A DNA stretch of 64,000 nt from Halichoerus grypus (Eukaryota > Chordata > Mammalia > Carnivora > Phocidae), in the NCBI RefSeq assembly GCF_964656455.1, contig NC_135718.1, forward strand, positions 49,104,014 through 49,168,013. Direction: 5' to 3'. The first letter of the stretch is position 1. Every line of letters begins with the position of its first letter. The notes below the pieces were generated by a model that worked only from the letters and a program-made list of their open reading frames with translations, had not been told where the DNA came from and ran no database searches. Shown here piece by piece: positions 1-10,423 of this stretch. The translations under genes were made by a program, and so were the position numbers.

Positions 1-790
1 ACATAATTACATTTTCTTTAGCTTTTCTGTGGCTTATTATTTATATTTCATTTCAATTCATCTCAAATTAACTTCAATTATGGTATGAGATGGCTGTTTA
101 TATTGATCACCACTATTCACCAATCCTTCCATCATGAATGCATAATGCTCAGGTCCTTTTAATTTGTGATGACTCCCTTTTCATATGTTAAATTCTTCTC
201 TATGTAATACAGTCTATTTTGCCTGTCTTTTTGTGATTTTCTTATCCTGTTGCTTTGTGGTAAATGGCCTCTGTGATTTCTGCATTTTGGGATTTGGTGA
301 AGTTTTTTGTGGCCTAATACATGGTCAGTGTTTGTGACTATTCAATGCTTGTTATTAAAGAACGTGTGTTCCTAGTTTAGTGGGTAATGGATGTGTCTGC
401 CTATCCATTCCGGTAAATACATACGAATGTATCCCAAGGAATTAAATGTTATGCAAATATTCTTTATTTGTGCTTATTTTTTCGCTAGTTTCTGGAAAAG
501 GAACATTAACATCTCCCATTGTACTGTGGCATTGCCAACGTTTTTTGTTTGTTTGATGTATTCTTGTGATTTTGTGTTCCGTATCTCAAAGGTATATTCT
601 TAGGTCTGTAAAGTTTTTTCATTGTTACACATTCTTGGCAGATGTTCCTTTTATCAGTATGAGGTATTACTCTTTATTTCTTTCATAATTTTTCACAGTA
701 GCTGTCACTTTATTTAATATCATTATCACTTTATTTGCCTTGTTTTTGGTCAGCATTTGTCTGGTACATATTTTTCAGCTTTTCATTTCT

Positions 791-993
791 TTTTTTTTTT
801 AAAGATTTTTATTTATTTATTTTGACAGAAAGCGAGAGACAGCGAGAGAGGGAACACAAGCAGGGGGAGTGGGAGAGGGAGAAGCAGGCTTCCCGCCAAG
901 CAGGGAGCCCGATGCGGGGCTCGATCCCAGGACCCTGGGATCAGGACCTGAGCCAAAGGCAGACGCTTAACGACTGAACCACCCGGGCGCCCC
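791..993 (-). mobile_element. CAN-SINE (SINEC), young, perfect TSD
   Basis: Reverse-oriented CAN-SINE: T-rich tail with aaagatttttatttattta first, head complement ending cccgggcgcccc. It is flanked by the perfect 15-bp duplication CAGCTTTTCATTTCT at 776-790 and 994-1008. The tRNA-Lys-derived promoter boxes lie in the head. Low divergence and the intact duplication indicate a fairly recent insertion into old L1 sequence. Confidence 0.95.
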
Positions 994-1372
994 CAGCTTT
1001 TCATTTCTAACTTTACTTCATATTTTGTTTCTAGTGTATTTCTTACAAACAGCATGCATGTGGAGTGTGTTATTGATGGTTTTCTACTATCTGAGAGTCT
1101 TTGTCTTTTAATTGGTGAATTTAACTCTGATTTTGTTGTGATGACTAATATAATTGGGCTGTTTTTGCTGTTACAATAGTATTTTCTAATTAATATGCTT
1201 TTCTTTGGTTTCTTTTTTCACAATTCTTTTCCTTTAGTTGGACTGATCAAATTCTTTGTTTTTTTTCCCCCTCTAAGATTTTTGAATTTATAATTCCAAA
1301 TACATTCTTAAGTTTTTGATACACAAACTTAAATTTTTCTCTCAATGTGTATAATTAATAGTATCTTCCCCT

Positions 1373-1487
1373 TGGGGCACTTGCCTGGCTCAGTTGGAAG
1401 AGTATGTGACTCTTGATCTTGGGGTCGTGAGTTTGAGCCCCATGTTGGGTGTAGAAATTACTTAAAATAAATAAACTTAAAAAAAAA
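1373..1487 (+). mobile_element. CAN-SINE, short older subfamily
   Basis: Short tRNA-derived SINE with head 'ggggcacttgcctggctcag' and the 'gttgggtgtagaaattac' 3' module, ending in an A tail. Near-identical flanks (atagtatcttcccc / atagtttcttcccc) look like a diverged target-site duplication. It lacks the long pyrimidine-rich middle of the other copies. Confidence 0.85.
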
Positions 1488-1765
1488 ATAGTTTCTTCCC
1501 CACAAACAGGATGAGGACTTTAGCTCACCTTTTTACTTCCACTGCTGTCCCCCCCTCCATATCTTCATCTTCCATGTAGTATCATCCAGAGATTTTAATT
1601 TTGGGGTCGTTTCTATTATTTATTATGTTTTATAATATTCAGTGAACACATAAACTAATCAATTTCTTTTAACTCTTTTCCCCCATTGGTTCTTATATCT
1701 CACTACTTTTGGATTAATTTTTTTTCCAGCTGGCTAAGTATGTCTTTCTTGGTTCAAAATGATTT

Positions 1766-1962
1766 TTTTTTTTAAAGATTTTATTTATTTATTTGACAGA
1801 GAGAGACACAGCGAGAGAGGGAACACAAGCAGGGGGAGTGGGAGAGGGAGAAGCAGGCTTCCCGCTGGGCAGGGAGCCCGACGCGGGGCTCGATCCCAGG
1901 ACCCTGGGATCATGACCTGAGCCGAAGGCAGACGCCCAACGACTGTGCCACCCAGGCGCCCC
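1766..1962 (-). mobile_element. CAN-SINE (SINEC), perfect TSD
   Basis: Reverse-oriented CAN-SINE close to the copy at 791-993. Perfect 12-bp duplication TCAAAATGATTT at 1754-1765 and 1963-1974. Confidence 0.95.
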
Positions 1963-2280
1963 TCAAAATGATTTCTCCTGAGAATTATGAAGATACTCTT
2001 TCTTTGTTTCCTTTCATCCAGTACAGCCATGGGAATTGTGACAATAATTTGATTCTCTCACTGCTTTGAGGGGCTTATATCTTTATTTACATTGATGTTC
2101 TGAAATGTCACCATGATATGTCTAGATTTGGATATTTGAAAATTCAACCTGCTGGACACTTAACAGACCTTTCCAATCTGAGGATGCAGGTCATTCTTTT
2201 GGCCTGGGAACTTGATTCTAATATTATTTTGAATTTTTCCTGCTTCCAGTTGCCTTTATTTTCTCCTTCTGGAAATTAAT

Positions 2281-2380
2281 TTAATAATATATAATAATAT
2301 ATAACATATATGTATATTATATATAACTGTGTGTATACATATATAATTATATATATGTATACACACACACACACACACAG
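2281..2380. repeat. AT/CA microsatellite
   Basis: Compound TA-rich tract passing into an alternating CA run near 2360-2379. Another (TA)n-rich stretch lies at about 2655-2720. Confidence 0.9.
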
Positions 2381-3309
2381 TTACTCTGTGCTATGCAAAT
2401 ATGAAATTAGGTTCCTCAGCTCTGCCAAGTTAATTTCCAACTGAATATCCACTTTTCATCTGCCAACATTTTGCGCTTTTCTCTTACGTGCTATAGTCTC
2501 TCTTTCCTTCTTTCTGTCTTTGGGGATTCTAGTATTACTTTAGTGAGGTTTTGAGAGGGGTCAGAGATAAAGCATTCCATTCTATCTGCTATGTTTAACC
2601 AGAACTATTACTGGTTTAACCAGAACCAGATTATTATTTTAATCACTGATGAATTATATATATTTTAATCTACTGATGAATTTTATATATATATATATAA
2701 TTTTATATATATATATATAGGTATTCTATGTAGAATCGTGGCATTTCTAACATTAGTGAGGTTATTTTATTTTATTTTTGTACTTTGAAAATCAGTTTTT
2801 TTGTACTGGGTTGGTGTCTATTTTATAAAACAACTTTAGTAGTTTTCTGTCTTTTTTGTATTATGGGATAGTTTAGAATTTCAATGAAATGTAAATGTTT
2901 TAAAGAATTTAATAATAAATTACATGGTTGCAAAGTCTTTGAGGGGAAGGTATTAGTAAATTTTTCTGTTTATGTATCAGTTATTATTCTATAACTATTT
3001 CCCTTTTTGGTTGTATCAGCTTTCAAGGTTTATATTTCTTGGAAAGTCATCCCTATTACTGAGGCTTTCGATTTTATTAGTATAGACCTATGCATGAATT
3101 TTTTGTCTATTTGCGTCTTTATTGGATCAGCCAGTACTTTATTTTATTTTGTTTGATTGTTTTTGTTTGTCCCCATAAATTTTTTTATCACTTTTAATCT
3201 TTATTGGTTTTCTGATTATTCAGTTAGAAACACTAAAATAGCAATCATCTACCTCCTCATGTTGTTAAGATGACTTTTTCCCTAAGATCTTGAGCTAAAT
3301 GCATTTTTT

Positions 3310-3511
3310 AAAATATTTATTTTGAGAGAGAGAGCACATGCACGTGCAGGGTGGGAGGGGAAGGTCAGAGGAAGAGGGAGAGAGACTCTCAAGAGACTCC
3401 CTGCTGAGCAGGGAGCCTGACACTGTGGCTGGATCTCAAACGCTGAGATCATGACCTGAGCAGATATCAAGAGTTGGACGCTCAACTGACTGAGCTGCCC
3501 AGGCACCCCAC
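3310..3511 (-). mobile_element. CAN-SINE, older copy
   Basis: Reverse-oriented CAN-SINE with diverged head 'tgcccaggcacccc'. Flanked by an imperfect 16-bp duplication (gctaaatgcatttttt at 3294-3309, gctgaatgcatttttt at 3512-3527), so it is older than the copies with perfect duplications. Confidence 0.9.
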
Positions 3512-3537
3512 GCTGAATGCATTTTTTTATAGGCATA

Positions 3538-3728
3538 AAAAAAATTATTATACTATAATTATATATTATACTATAGATATATTATACTATATTATTATAT
3601 ATACTACATTATATTATATTATAGATATTATATTATACTATAGATTATTATACTATTATTATTATACTATAGATATCTTATACTATATTATTATTATACT
3701 ATACTATAGATATCTTCTAACTTATAGT
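3538..3728. repeat. TA-rich degenerate tandem repeat
   Basis: About 190 bp built almost only of A and T with recurring units such as ttatactatagatat. It is self-complementary over short distances and starts just after a CAN-SINE target site. The open frames over it are low-complexity artefacts. Confidence 0.9.
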
Positions 3729-3949
3729 TAGCAAGTATGCTCTTTAAAATTAATTTAATATAAGTAGAGAGGCAGCATGCTTGGTGGGTATTTTAGTGAT
3801 TTTAGATTACTCAAGTGATTACTCAGGTAGGGGAAATTTGCTAACTATCTGAGTAAAAAAGTAAAGCTTCATTCCATTAGCATACTATTGACCAAAATAA
3901 ATAAATACACTGAGATAGATTAACAAGGTTAAAAGAAACAATCCTAAAC

Positions 3950-4125
3950 CACTGGTTCCCAAATGTGGCTGCACTTTAGAATCATCTGGGGAGTTTAAAA
4001 TATTCTGACCCCTAGGTTGTAGTCCAGACCAATTAAATCTGAATGTGTGGGAGTGGGAGGCAGGTATCAGTATTGTTTTAAAATCCCTGGGAGATTGCAT
4101 GGGCAGCAAAGTCTGAGAACAACTG
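3950..4125 (+). mobile_element. MER5-type (hAT) DNA transposon relic
   Basis: Contains the typical 'ctttagaatcatctgggga' and 'ctgagaacaactgccct' phrases, with inverted termini 'actggttcccaaa' and 'tctgagaacaactg'. A non-autonomous relic. A second, related fragment follows at about 4130-4255. Confidence 0.75.
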
Positions 4126-4129
4126 CCCT

Positions 4130-4255
4130 GCAGCCTTGTTTTCTCAAAATGTGGTCTCTGACCAAGAGCACCTGCACCATGTTAGGGCTGGTTAACTATG
4201 CAGAGTATCAGGCCCCATCTCAGACTCACTGAATCAGATCCTGAATGTTAACAAA
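4130..4255 (+). mobile_element. Second MER5-like relic
   Basis: Diverged MER5-like phrases: 'tctcaaaatgtggtctctga' and 'cagactcactgaatcagatc'. Probably a separate insertion, as the start of the consensus is repeated immediately after the first copy. Confidence 0.6.
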
Positions 4256-4299
4256 TCTTAGGTCATCTGTGTGCATGTGGAATTTGAATAGTGGGTTTC

Positions 4300-4638
4300 T
4301 ATTTTTGTTTTAATTTTTTAAAAGATTTTATTTATTTATTTATTTATATTTTGGAAATAACTTTATTTTTTTAAATTTTATTTTATTATGTTATGTTAGT
4401 CACCATATATTACATCATTAGTTTTTGATGTAGTGTTCCATGATTCATTGTCTGAAAAGATTTTATTTATTTATTTGACAGAGAGAGAGAGAGAGCACAA
4501 GCAGGGGGAGCAGCAGAGGGAGAGGGAGAAACAGGCTCCCTGCTGAGAAGAGCCCAATGCGGGGATCAATCCAGGACCCTGGGATCATGACCTTAGCAGA
4601 AGGCAGACACTTAACCGACTGAGCCACCCAGGCGCCCC
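4300..4638 (-). mobile_element. CAN-SINE with an L1 fragment nested in its tail
   Basis: The reverse-oriented SINE body runs 4455-4638 and the rest of its tail lies at 4300-4341. A short L1 fragment (about 4342-4454, 'gttatgttagtcaccatat') sits between two identical 22-bp tail segments at 4320-4341 and 4455-4476, as expected for target-site duplication in the SINE tail. The composite is flanked by gaatagtgg near 4286 and 4640. Confidence 0.8.
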
Positions 4639-4664
4639 TGAATAGTGGTTCTCTAATACAGGTG

Positions 4665-4815
4665 TAGCAAACTAGACCCCTTGGACTATTTATTTGAATA
4701 AAACTTTATTGGAATACAGCCACGCCCATTCATTTACACACATTTACAGCAGAGTGGGACGTTGTGAGAGATCCTAAAATATTTGCTATCTGCCCATTTA
4801 CAGAAAGTTTGCAAT
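4665..4815 (+). mobile_element. MER/hAT-type DNA transposon fragment (family A)
   Basis: Contains 'aaaactttattggaatacag' and 'aaaatatttgctatctgccc', the hallmark of a common mammalian non-autonomous element; I do not assign its subfamily. Relatives in this window are at 24295-24505 and 26600-26705. Confidence 0.65.
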
Positions 4816-5192
4816 GCTTCTCAACCTTGATGGCTCCTTAGAATCATCTCAGAGCTTAGAACTCCCTCCGCCTGGCTGAACCCAGGCCCATGAAGTCAGA
4901 ATAGATGCAGTTACCGGTAATTCTTAAAACTTTCCAGGTGTTTGGGGTGCCTGGGTGGCTCAGTCGTTGAGCGTCTGCCTTGGGCTCAGGTCATGATCCC
5001 GGCCGGGGTCCTGGGATTGAGCCCCGCATCGGGCTCCCTGCTCGGCGGGAAGCCTGCTTCTCCCTCTCCCACTCCCCCTGCTGTGTTCCCTCTCTCTCTG
5101 TCTCTCTGTCAAATGAATAAATAAAATCTTAAAAAAACCCCAAAAACTTTCCAGGTGTTTGAAATGTGCAGCCAAGGTTCAGAACCACTGCC
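4815..5192 (+). mobile_element. MER5-type relic split by a CAN-SINE
   Basis: Starts 'tgcttctcaaccttgatggc' and ends 'ggttcagaaccactgcc', its inverted counterpart. The SINE at 4944-5142 interrupts it; the two halves join cleanly across one copy of the target-site duplication. Confidence 0.75.
4944..5142 (+). mobile_element. CAN-SINE inside MER5 relic, 18-bp perfect TSD
   Basis: Forward CAN-SINE beginning ggggtgcctgggtggctcag and ending in aaataaaatctt plus A tail. Perfect 18-bp duplication AAAACTTTCCAGGTGTTT at 4926-4943 and 5143-5160. The middle carries a small duplication ('ccggccggggtcc'). Confidence 0.95.
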
Positions 5193-5466
5193 TTAAATGT
5201 ATAAAGAGGAAAGGTTGATGCATTTAAAAAATCTGTTTTTATGTTGGAGGTGGCCATTGTTGAATTTTAACAAAAAGAAACAGTGATGGAAGACTGAAGT
5301 ATCAGACCATGTAACAAACTTTAGAATCTGAAAAGAAAAAAGAGAAAACCCCACCTTAAGCAAAATGTTAGACTTAGAAAAATCCTTTAAACAACATTAA
5401 AAGAAGAATGACGAACTGTGGGAGATAATAGCATAATGTCCACAGCACAATAAAGCCCAAATATAT

Positions 5467-5722
5467 ATATACACATATATATATTTAAAATTTTTAAATT
5501 TAAATTTTAAATTTTAAAATTTTAAAAATTTTTATTTATTTATTTTAGAAAGAGAGATAGAGCATGAGTGGGGGAAGGGGCAGAGGGAGAGAGAATCCTC
5601 AAGTACACTTCCTGCTCAGTATGGAGCCCATCGCTGGGCTCTTATATCCGGACACTGAGATCATGACCTGAGCCGAAATCAAGAGCCAACCACCTAACTG
5701 ACTGAACCACTCAGTACCCCAA
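5467..5722 (-). mobile_element. CAN-SINE, older copy with long AT tail
   Basis: Reverse-oriented SINE with diverged head 'ctcagtacccc' and an expanded AT-rich tail (5467-5540). Flanks aaagcccaaatatat (about 5453) and aaagcccagatatat (about 5724) form an imperfect duplication. Confidence 0.85.
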
Positions 5723-6384
5723 CAAAGCCCAGATATATTAATAAGATGAAGACACAGGTCATCTGGCAAACGCCACTCTAAAGCACTTTAAAGAAGAAAA
5801 TAAAATGACTAATAATTATGTGAAAAATAATTAACTTCATTTGTTGACATAGAAAAGAAACCTAAAGTAGTGATGTGCTTCTATGTGGGGCCTTTCCAAT
5901 GGTGAGGCTCACTTTCCCTCCCGCCCTCCCCCCCTCCTTGTTTTCTTTTCTTATCCTAGTACTCAACCTGGTGGGGATGTGGGCAGATGACCATTTACAT
6001 ACCAGTAGAAATACAAATTGCTAGAGAATGGCAAGAGAATCTCAGTGTTGAAAGTGCTTACTCGAGCACTGATGCCGGTAGTTGGAACTGACTGGCCAAA
6101 GTCTGTGCAGGACAGTGTTTACAAGCTTGGGCTTTGTGCAGGTAGACAAATTTGGGTTGAGACCTGGCTCTGTTGCTTAAAAACTGTGTGCTGGACATGC
6201 TGTCTAGTCTGTTTATCCTTAACTATTTTCTTCTGTTGTACTTGTAAACTATAGTTAAAGGTTTTGGCATGCAAGAAATAATTAAGAATAGTAGACAATC
6301 AATAATAGTAGATTTCATCATTGTCAACATCATCATTTCACCCATAATTTAAAATAACAATAATGTTACATACGGTGTGTGAGT

Positions 6385-6412
6385 GAGTGAATGTGTGTGT
6401 GTGTGTGTGTGT
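6385..6412. repeat. (TG)n microsatellite
   Basis: Alternating TG run preceded by gtgagtgagtg. Low complexity. Confidence 0.9.
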
Positions 6413-6582
6413 CTTTCTAGACTTTCTATTTGTCTTGTTATTTTTCTGTTGAGTTGTATATAATCCTATGCTTTTTAATTCTATGGCTTCATATGATGAA
6501 ATTACCATTTACTGAGTACCTCCAATGTACCTGCATGTATTATCAGAATACTTATCCTTCTGGTACATAATCTCCAGGGTGC

Positions 6583-7049
6583 CTTTTTTAAGTTGAAGTA
6601 TAGTTGACATACATTAGTTTCAGGTGTACAACATAGTGATTTGACAATTATATACATCATGAAATGCTCACCATGATAAATGTATTTACTATCCGTCATC
6701 ATATGAAGTTATTACACTGTACTTTTCATCCCCATGACTTATTTATTTTATAACTAAAAGTTTGTACCTCTTAATCTCCTTCACCTATTTCTCCAGTCCC
6801 CCCACCAACCACCCCTCTGGCAATTACCAGTTTGTTCTCTGTATTTATGTGTCTGTTTCTGTTTGTTTGCTTTGTTTTTTAGGTTCTGTGTGTAAGTGAA
6901 ATTTTGTAGCATTTGTCTTTTTCTGTCTGAGTTATTTCACTTAGCATAATACTCTACATCCATCCATGTTGTCACGAATGGCAAGATTTCATTCTTTTCA
7001 ATGGCTGAGTAATAATGCATTGTGTATATATATACGTGTGTGTGTGATA

Positions 7050-7094
<45 letters not shown>

Positions 7095-9567
7095 ACATCT
7101 TCTTTACCCATTTATCTATCGATGGATACTTCAGTTGCTTCCATATCTTGACTACTGTAAATAATCCTGCAATAAACATAGGGCTGTATATATCTTTTCA
7201 AATTAGTGTTTTCATTTTCTTTGGGTAAATACCCAGAAATGGGATTACTGGATCATATGGTATTTCTATTTTTGCAGAAACTCCACACTGTTTTCCACAG
7301 TGCCTACACCATTTTACATTTCCATCAACAGTGCATGAGGGTTCCCTTTTTTCCACATCCTTACTAATGCTTGTTATTTCTTATATTTTTGATTGTAACC
7401 ATTCTGACAGGTGTGAGGTGATATCTCATTGTGGTTTTGATTTGTATTTCCCTGATGATCAGTGATGTTGAGTATCTTTTCATGTGTGTGTTGGCCATCT
7501 ATATGTCTTTTTTGGAAAAAAAAAAGTAATTAGGTCCTCTGCTCATTTTTAAGTCAGATTATTTGTTTTCTTGGTTGTTTAGTTATATGAGTTCTTTATA
7601 TGTTTTGGATATTAACCCCTTTTAGATATATCATCTGCAAATATTTTCTTCCTTTCAGGAGGTTGTTTTTTTTGTTCTGTTGATGGTTTCCTTTGCTGTG
7701 TAAAAGCTTTTTAGTTTGATATAGTCCCAATTGTTTATTTTCGCTTTTGTTTCCCTTGTCTGGGGAGACATATACAGAAAAATACTGCTAAGACTGGTGT
7801 CCAAGAGATTATTGCCTATGTTTTCTTCTAGGAGTTTTATGGTTTCAAGTTTCACATTTTGGTCTTTAATCAATTTTGAGTTTATTTTTGTGTATGGTAT
7901 AAAAAAGTGGTCCAGTTTTATTCCTTTGCATGTAGCTGTCCAGTTTTCCTAGCACCATTTATTGAAGAGACTGTCTTTTCCCTATTGTATATTCATACTT
8001 CCTTTGTTGTAGATTAATTGATCATATATGCATGGATTTATTTCTGGGCTCTCTATTCTGTTCCATTAATCTCTGTGTCTGTTTTTTGTGCTGGTATCAT
8101 ACTATTGTGATTACTATAATTTTGTGGTTTATCTTGAAATCTGGGATTGTGACACCTCCAACTTTGTTCTTCTTTCTCAAGATTGCTTTGGCTATTTGGG
8201 GTCTCTTGCGGTTCCATACAAATTTTAGAATTACTTGTTCTAGTTCTGTGAAAAAAACTATTGGCTTTTTGATAGGGATTGCATTGAACTTGTAAATTGC
8301 TTTGGGTAGGACGGGCATTTTAGCCATATTAATTTTTCCAATCCATGAGCATGGAATATCTTTCCATTTATTTGTGTTGTCTTCAGTTCCTTCCATTAAT
8401 ATCTTACAGTTTTCAGAGTAGAGGTCTTTCACCTCCTTGGTTAAATGTATTCCTAGATATTTTATTCTTTTTGATACAATTGTAAATGGGATTATTTTCT
8501 TAATTTTTCTTTCTGCTATTTCATTAGTAGTATATAGAAACACAACAGATGTCTGTATATTGATTTTGTATCCTATAACTTTACCGAATTCATTTTTCAG
8601 TTCTAATAGATTTTTAATGAAGTCTTTAGGGTTTTCTATGTATAGTAGTATGTCATCTGTAAATAGTGACAGTTTTACTTCGTCCTTACCAGTTTGGTTG
8701 CCTTTTATTTCCTTTTCTTGCCTGATTGCTATGGCTAGGACTTCCAGTACTATGTTAAATAAAAGTAATGAGAGTAGACATCCTTGTCATCTTCCTGATC
8801 TTATAGGGAAAGCTTTCAGCTTTTCACTATTGAGTATCATGTTAGTTGTGGGTTTGTCATATATAGCCTTTATTATGATGAGGTATTTCTCTCTGTACCT
8901 ACTTTGTGAAGAGCTTTTATCATGAGTGGATGTTGAATTTTTTCAAATGATTTTTCTGCATCTATTGAGATGACCATACTATTTTTATCTTCCATTTTGT
9001 TAATGTGATGTATCATGTTGATTGATTTGTGGATATTGAACCATCCTTGGAATAAATCCCACTTGATCATGGTAAATGATCCTTTTTGTATTTTTAAATA
9101 TGGTTTGCTAATATTTTGTTGAGGACTTTTGCATCTAGGTTCATCAGGGATATTGGTATGTACTTTTCTTTTTTTTATAGTATCTTTGGTTTTGGTATCA
9201 GGTAATGCTGACCTAGTAGAATGAATTTGGAACCATTCCTTTCTATTTTTTTGGTATAGTTTGAGAAAGATAGTTATTAATTCTTCTTTCAGTGTTTGGT
9301 AGGATTTACCTGTGAAGCCATCCAGTCCTGGACTTTTATTTGTTAGGAGTTTTTTGATTACTGATTGAATTTTGTTACTAGTAATCAGTCTGTTCTGATT
9401 TTCTATTTCTTCCCTATTTAGTCTTAGAAGACTATATATTTCTTGGAATTTATCCATTTCTCTTAGGTTGTCCAATTTGTTGGCATATAATTTTTCATAG
9501 TAATATCTTATATTTTTTTGTATTTCTGTGGTATTGGTTGTAACTTCTCCTCTTCCTTTTTTTGTTA
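6583..9567 (-). mobile_element. L1 retrotransposon fragment (3' part of ORF2 and 3' UTR)
   Basis: Reverse-oriented, broken L1. The 3' end is near 6583 (T-rich, antisense poly-A). Reading the minus strand, ORF2 pieces are recognisable: NKSPGLDGFTGKSYQ of the reverse transcriptase near 9300 and [20 protein letters not shown] near 8170. Stops and frameshifts interrupt every piece, so it is inactive. A CA microsatellite (7021-7094) has expanded inside it. The 5' part is missing or rearranged (see 9785-9975). Confidence 0.9.
7021..7094. repeat. TG/CA microsatellite with palindromic centre
   Basis: gtgtgtgtgt-gatatc-acacacacac at 7036-7061 is a perfect inverted repeat, followed by more CA units. 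It lies inside the L1 3' region. Confidence 0.9.
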
Positions 9568-9570
9568 CAG

Positions 9571-9676
9571 TTTATTTATTTATTTTTTAGCAATCTCTAC
9601 ACACAATGGGGGGGTTCAAACTCACAACCCCAAGATCGAGTTGTTTGCTCTTCTGACTGAGCCAGCTAAGCACCCC
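9571..9676 (-). mobile_element. CAN-SINE, short older subfamily
   Basis: Reverse-oriented short tRNA-derived SINE: T/A tail, 'ggttcaaactcacaacccca' (B-box region complement) and 'gagccagctaagcacccc'. It sits at the junction between the main L1 fragment and its inverted 5' segment. Confidence 0.8.
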
Positions 9677-9784
9677 CTCTTCATTTTTTACTTATTTGTT
9701 TTATTTATTTATTTATTTATTTTATTTTATTTTATTTTATTTATTTGTATTCTTTCCCCCTCCTCTCTCTTTCTTTTTCTCAAT

Positions 9785-9975
9785 GAGTCTGACTAGGAGA
9801 AGGAAGGAAATAATAAAGATCAGAGTGGAAATAAGTGAAATAGAGACTAAATAGAAAAATAGAAAAGATCAATGAAACTTAAGAGCTGGTTCTTTGAAAA
9901 GATATACAAAATTGATAAACTTTAGTCAGAACTGCTCTTGCTGCATCCCAAAGATTTTGAACCTTTGTGTCTTCT
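9785..9975 (+). mobile_element. Inverted 5' segments of the L1 (twin-priming-type rearrangement)
   Basis: 9790-9933 on the + strand encodes the degenerate ORF2 piece RKEIIKIRVEISEIETK, which in intact L1 lies just upstream of the minus-strand piece ending at about 9560. After it, 9935-9975 is on the minus strand again and reads VQNLWDAARAV, ORF2 sequence further upstream. The order fits inversion during insertion plus a second rearrangement. Confidence 0.65.
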
Positions 9976-10222
9976 GGGTATGAGTCGAGAGATGAAGGTA
10001 CTAAGACTGGGTGGAGAGCTCCAGCTCTGGTACAGTTGCGACAGAGGCCTCAGCCAATGCCATGTAGAACTCTACAGCTGGATGGCTCCTTAAGGTTGTC
10101 CCAAATGGAGGCAGCGCAGCGAGTCTTTGTCCCCACATCTACTGGTTATTGGGGGCCATCCCTGGCAAGTGTGTAACCTTAGGTGAGACCTCTTCATAAA
10201 TCAGGGAAGAGTGAAGATCTCT

Positions 10223-10423
10223 CTGGGGTGCCTGGGTGGCTCAGTCGGTTAAGCGTCTGCCTTCGGCTCAGGTCATGATCCCAGGGTCCTGAGATCGAGT
10301 CCTGCATTGAGCTCCTTGCTCAGTGGGGAGCCTGCTTCTCCCTCTGCATGCCACTCCCCCTGCTTGTGCTCTCTCTCTCTCTCTCTGACAAATAAATAAA
10401 ATCTTAAAAAAAAAAAAAGAATA
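10223..10423 (+). mobile_element. CAN-SINE (SINEC)
   Basis: Forward copy with gcctgggtggctcagtcggt head and aaataaaatctt plus a poly-A tail. Short duplication AAGATCTCT at 10214-10222 and 10424-10432. Confidence 0.93.

Larger units (their letters stand above)
1..2640 (-). repeat. Ancient L1 remnant (antisense), interrupted by SINEs
   Basis: AT-rich sequence with phrases typical of the antisense of old mammalian L1, for example 'gtctttgtcttttaattgg' near 1098-1116 and 'tttttgtggcctaatacatgg' near 303-323. It is broken by CAN-SINE copies at 791-993, 1373-1487 and 1766-1962. All frames are closed. Subfamily and exact borders cannot be set by eye. Confidence 0.5.

Noticed and set aside
7055..7094. 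Regular short repeats that might suggest a CRISPR array
   Set aside because: Simple CA microsatellites with no spacers, in a eukaryotic intron.
8097..9475. Open frames of 148 and 200 codons on the minus strand resembling reverse transcriptase
   Set aside because: They are pieces of a decayed L1 ORF2 with frameshifts and stops between them, not a host gene or active element.
10223..10300. tRNA-like heads of the CAN-SINEs as tRNA genes
   Set aside because: A and B box-like sequences are present, but the cloverleaf is degenerate and each head is fused to the SINE middle and A tail with target duplications.
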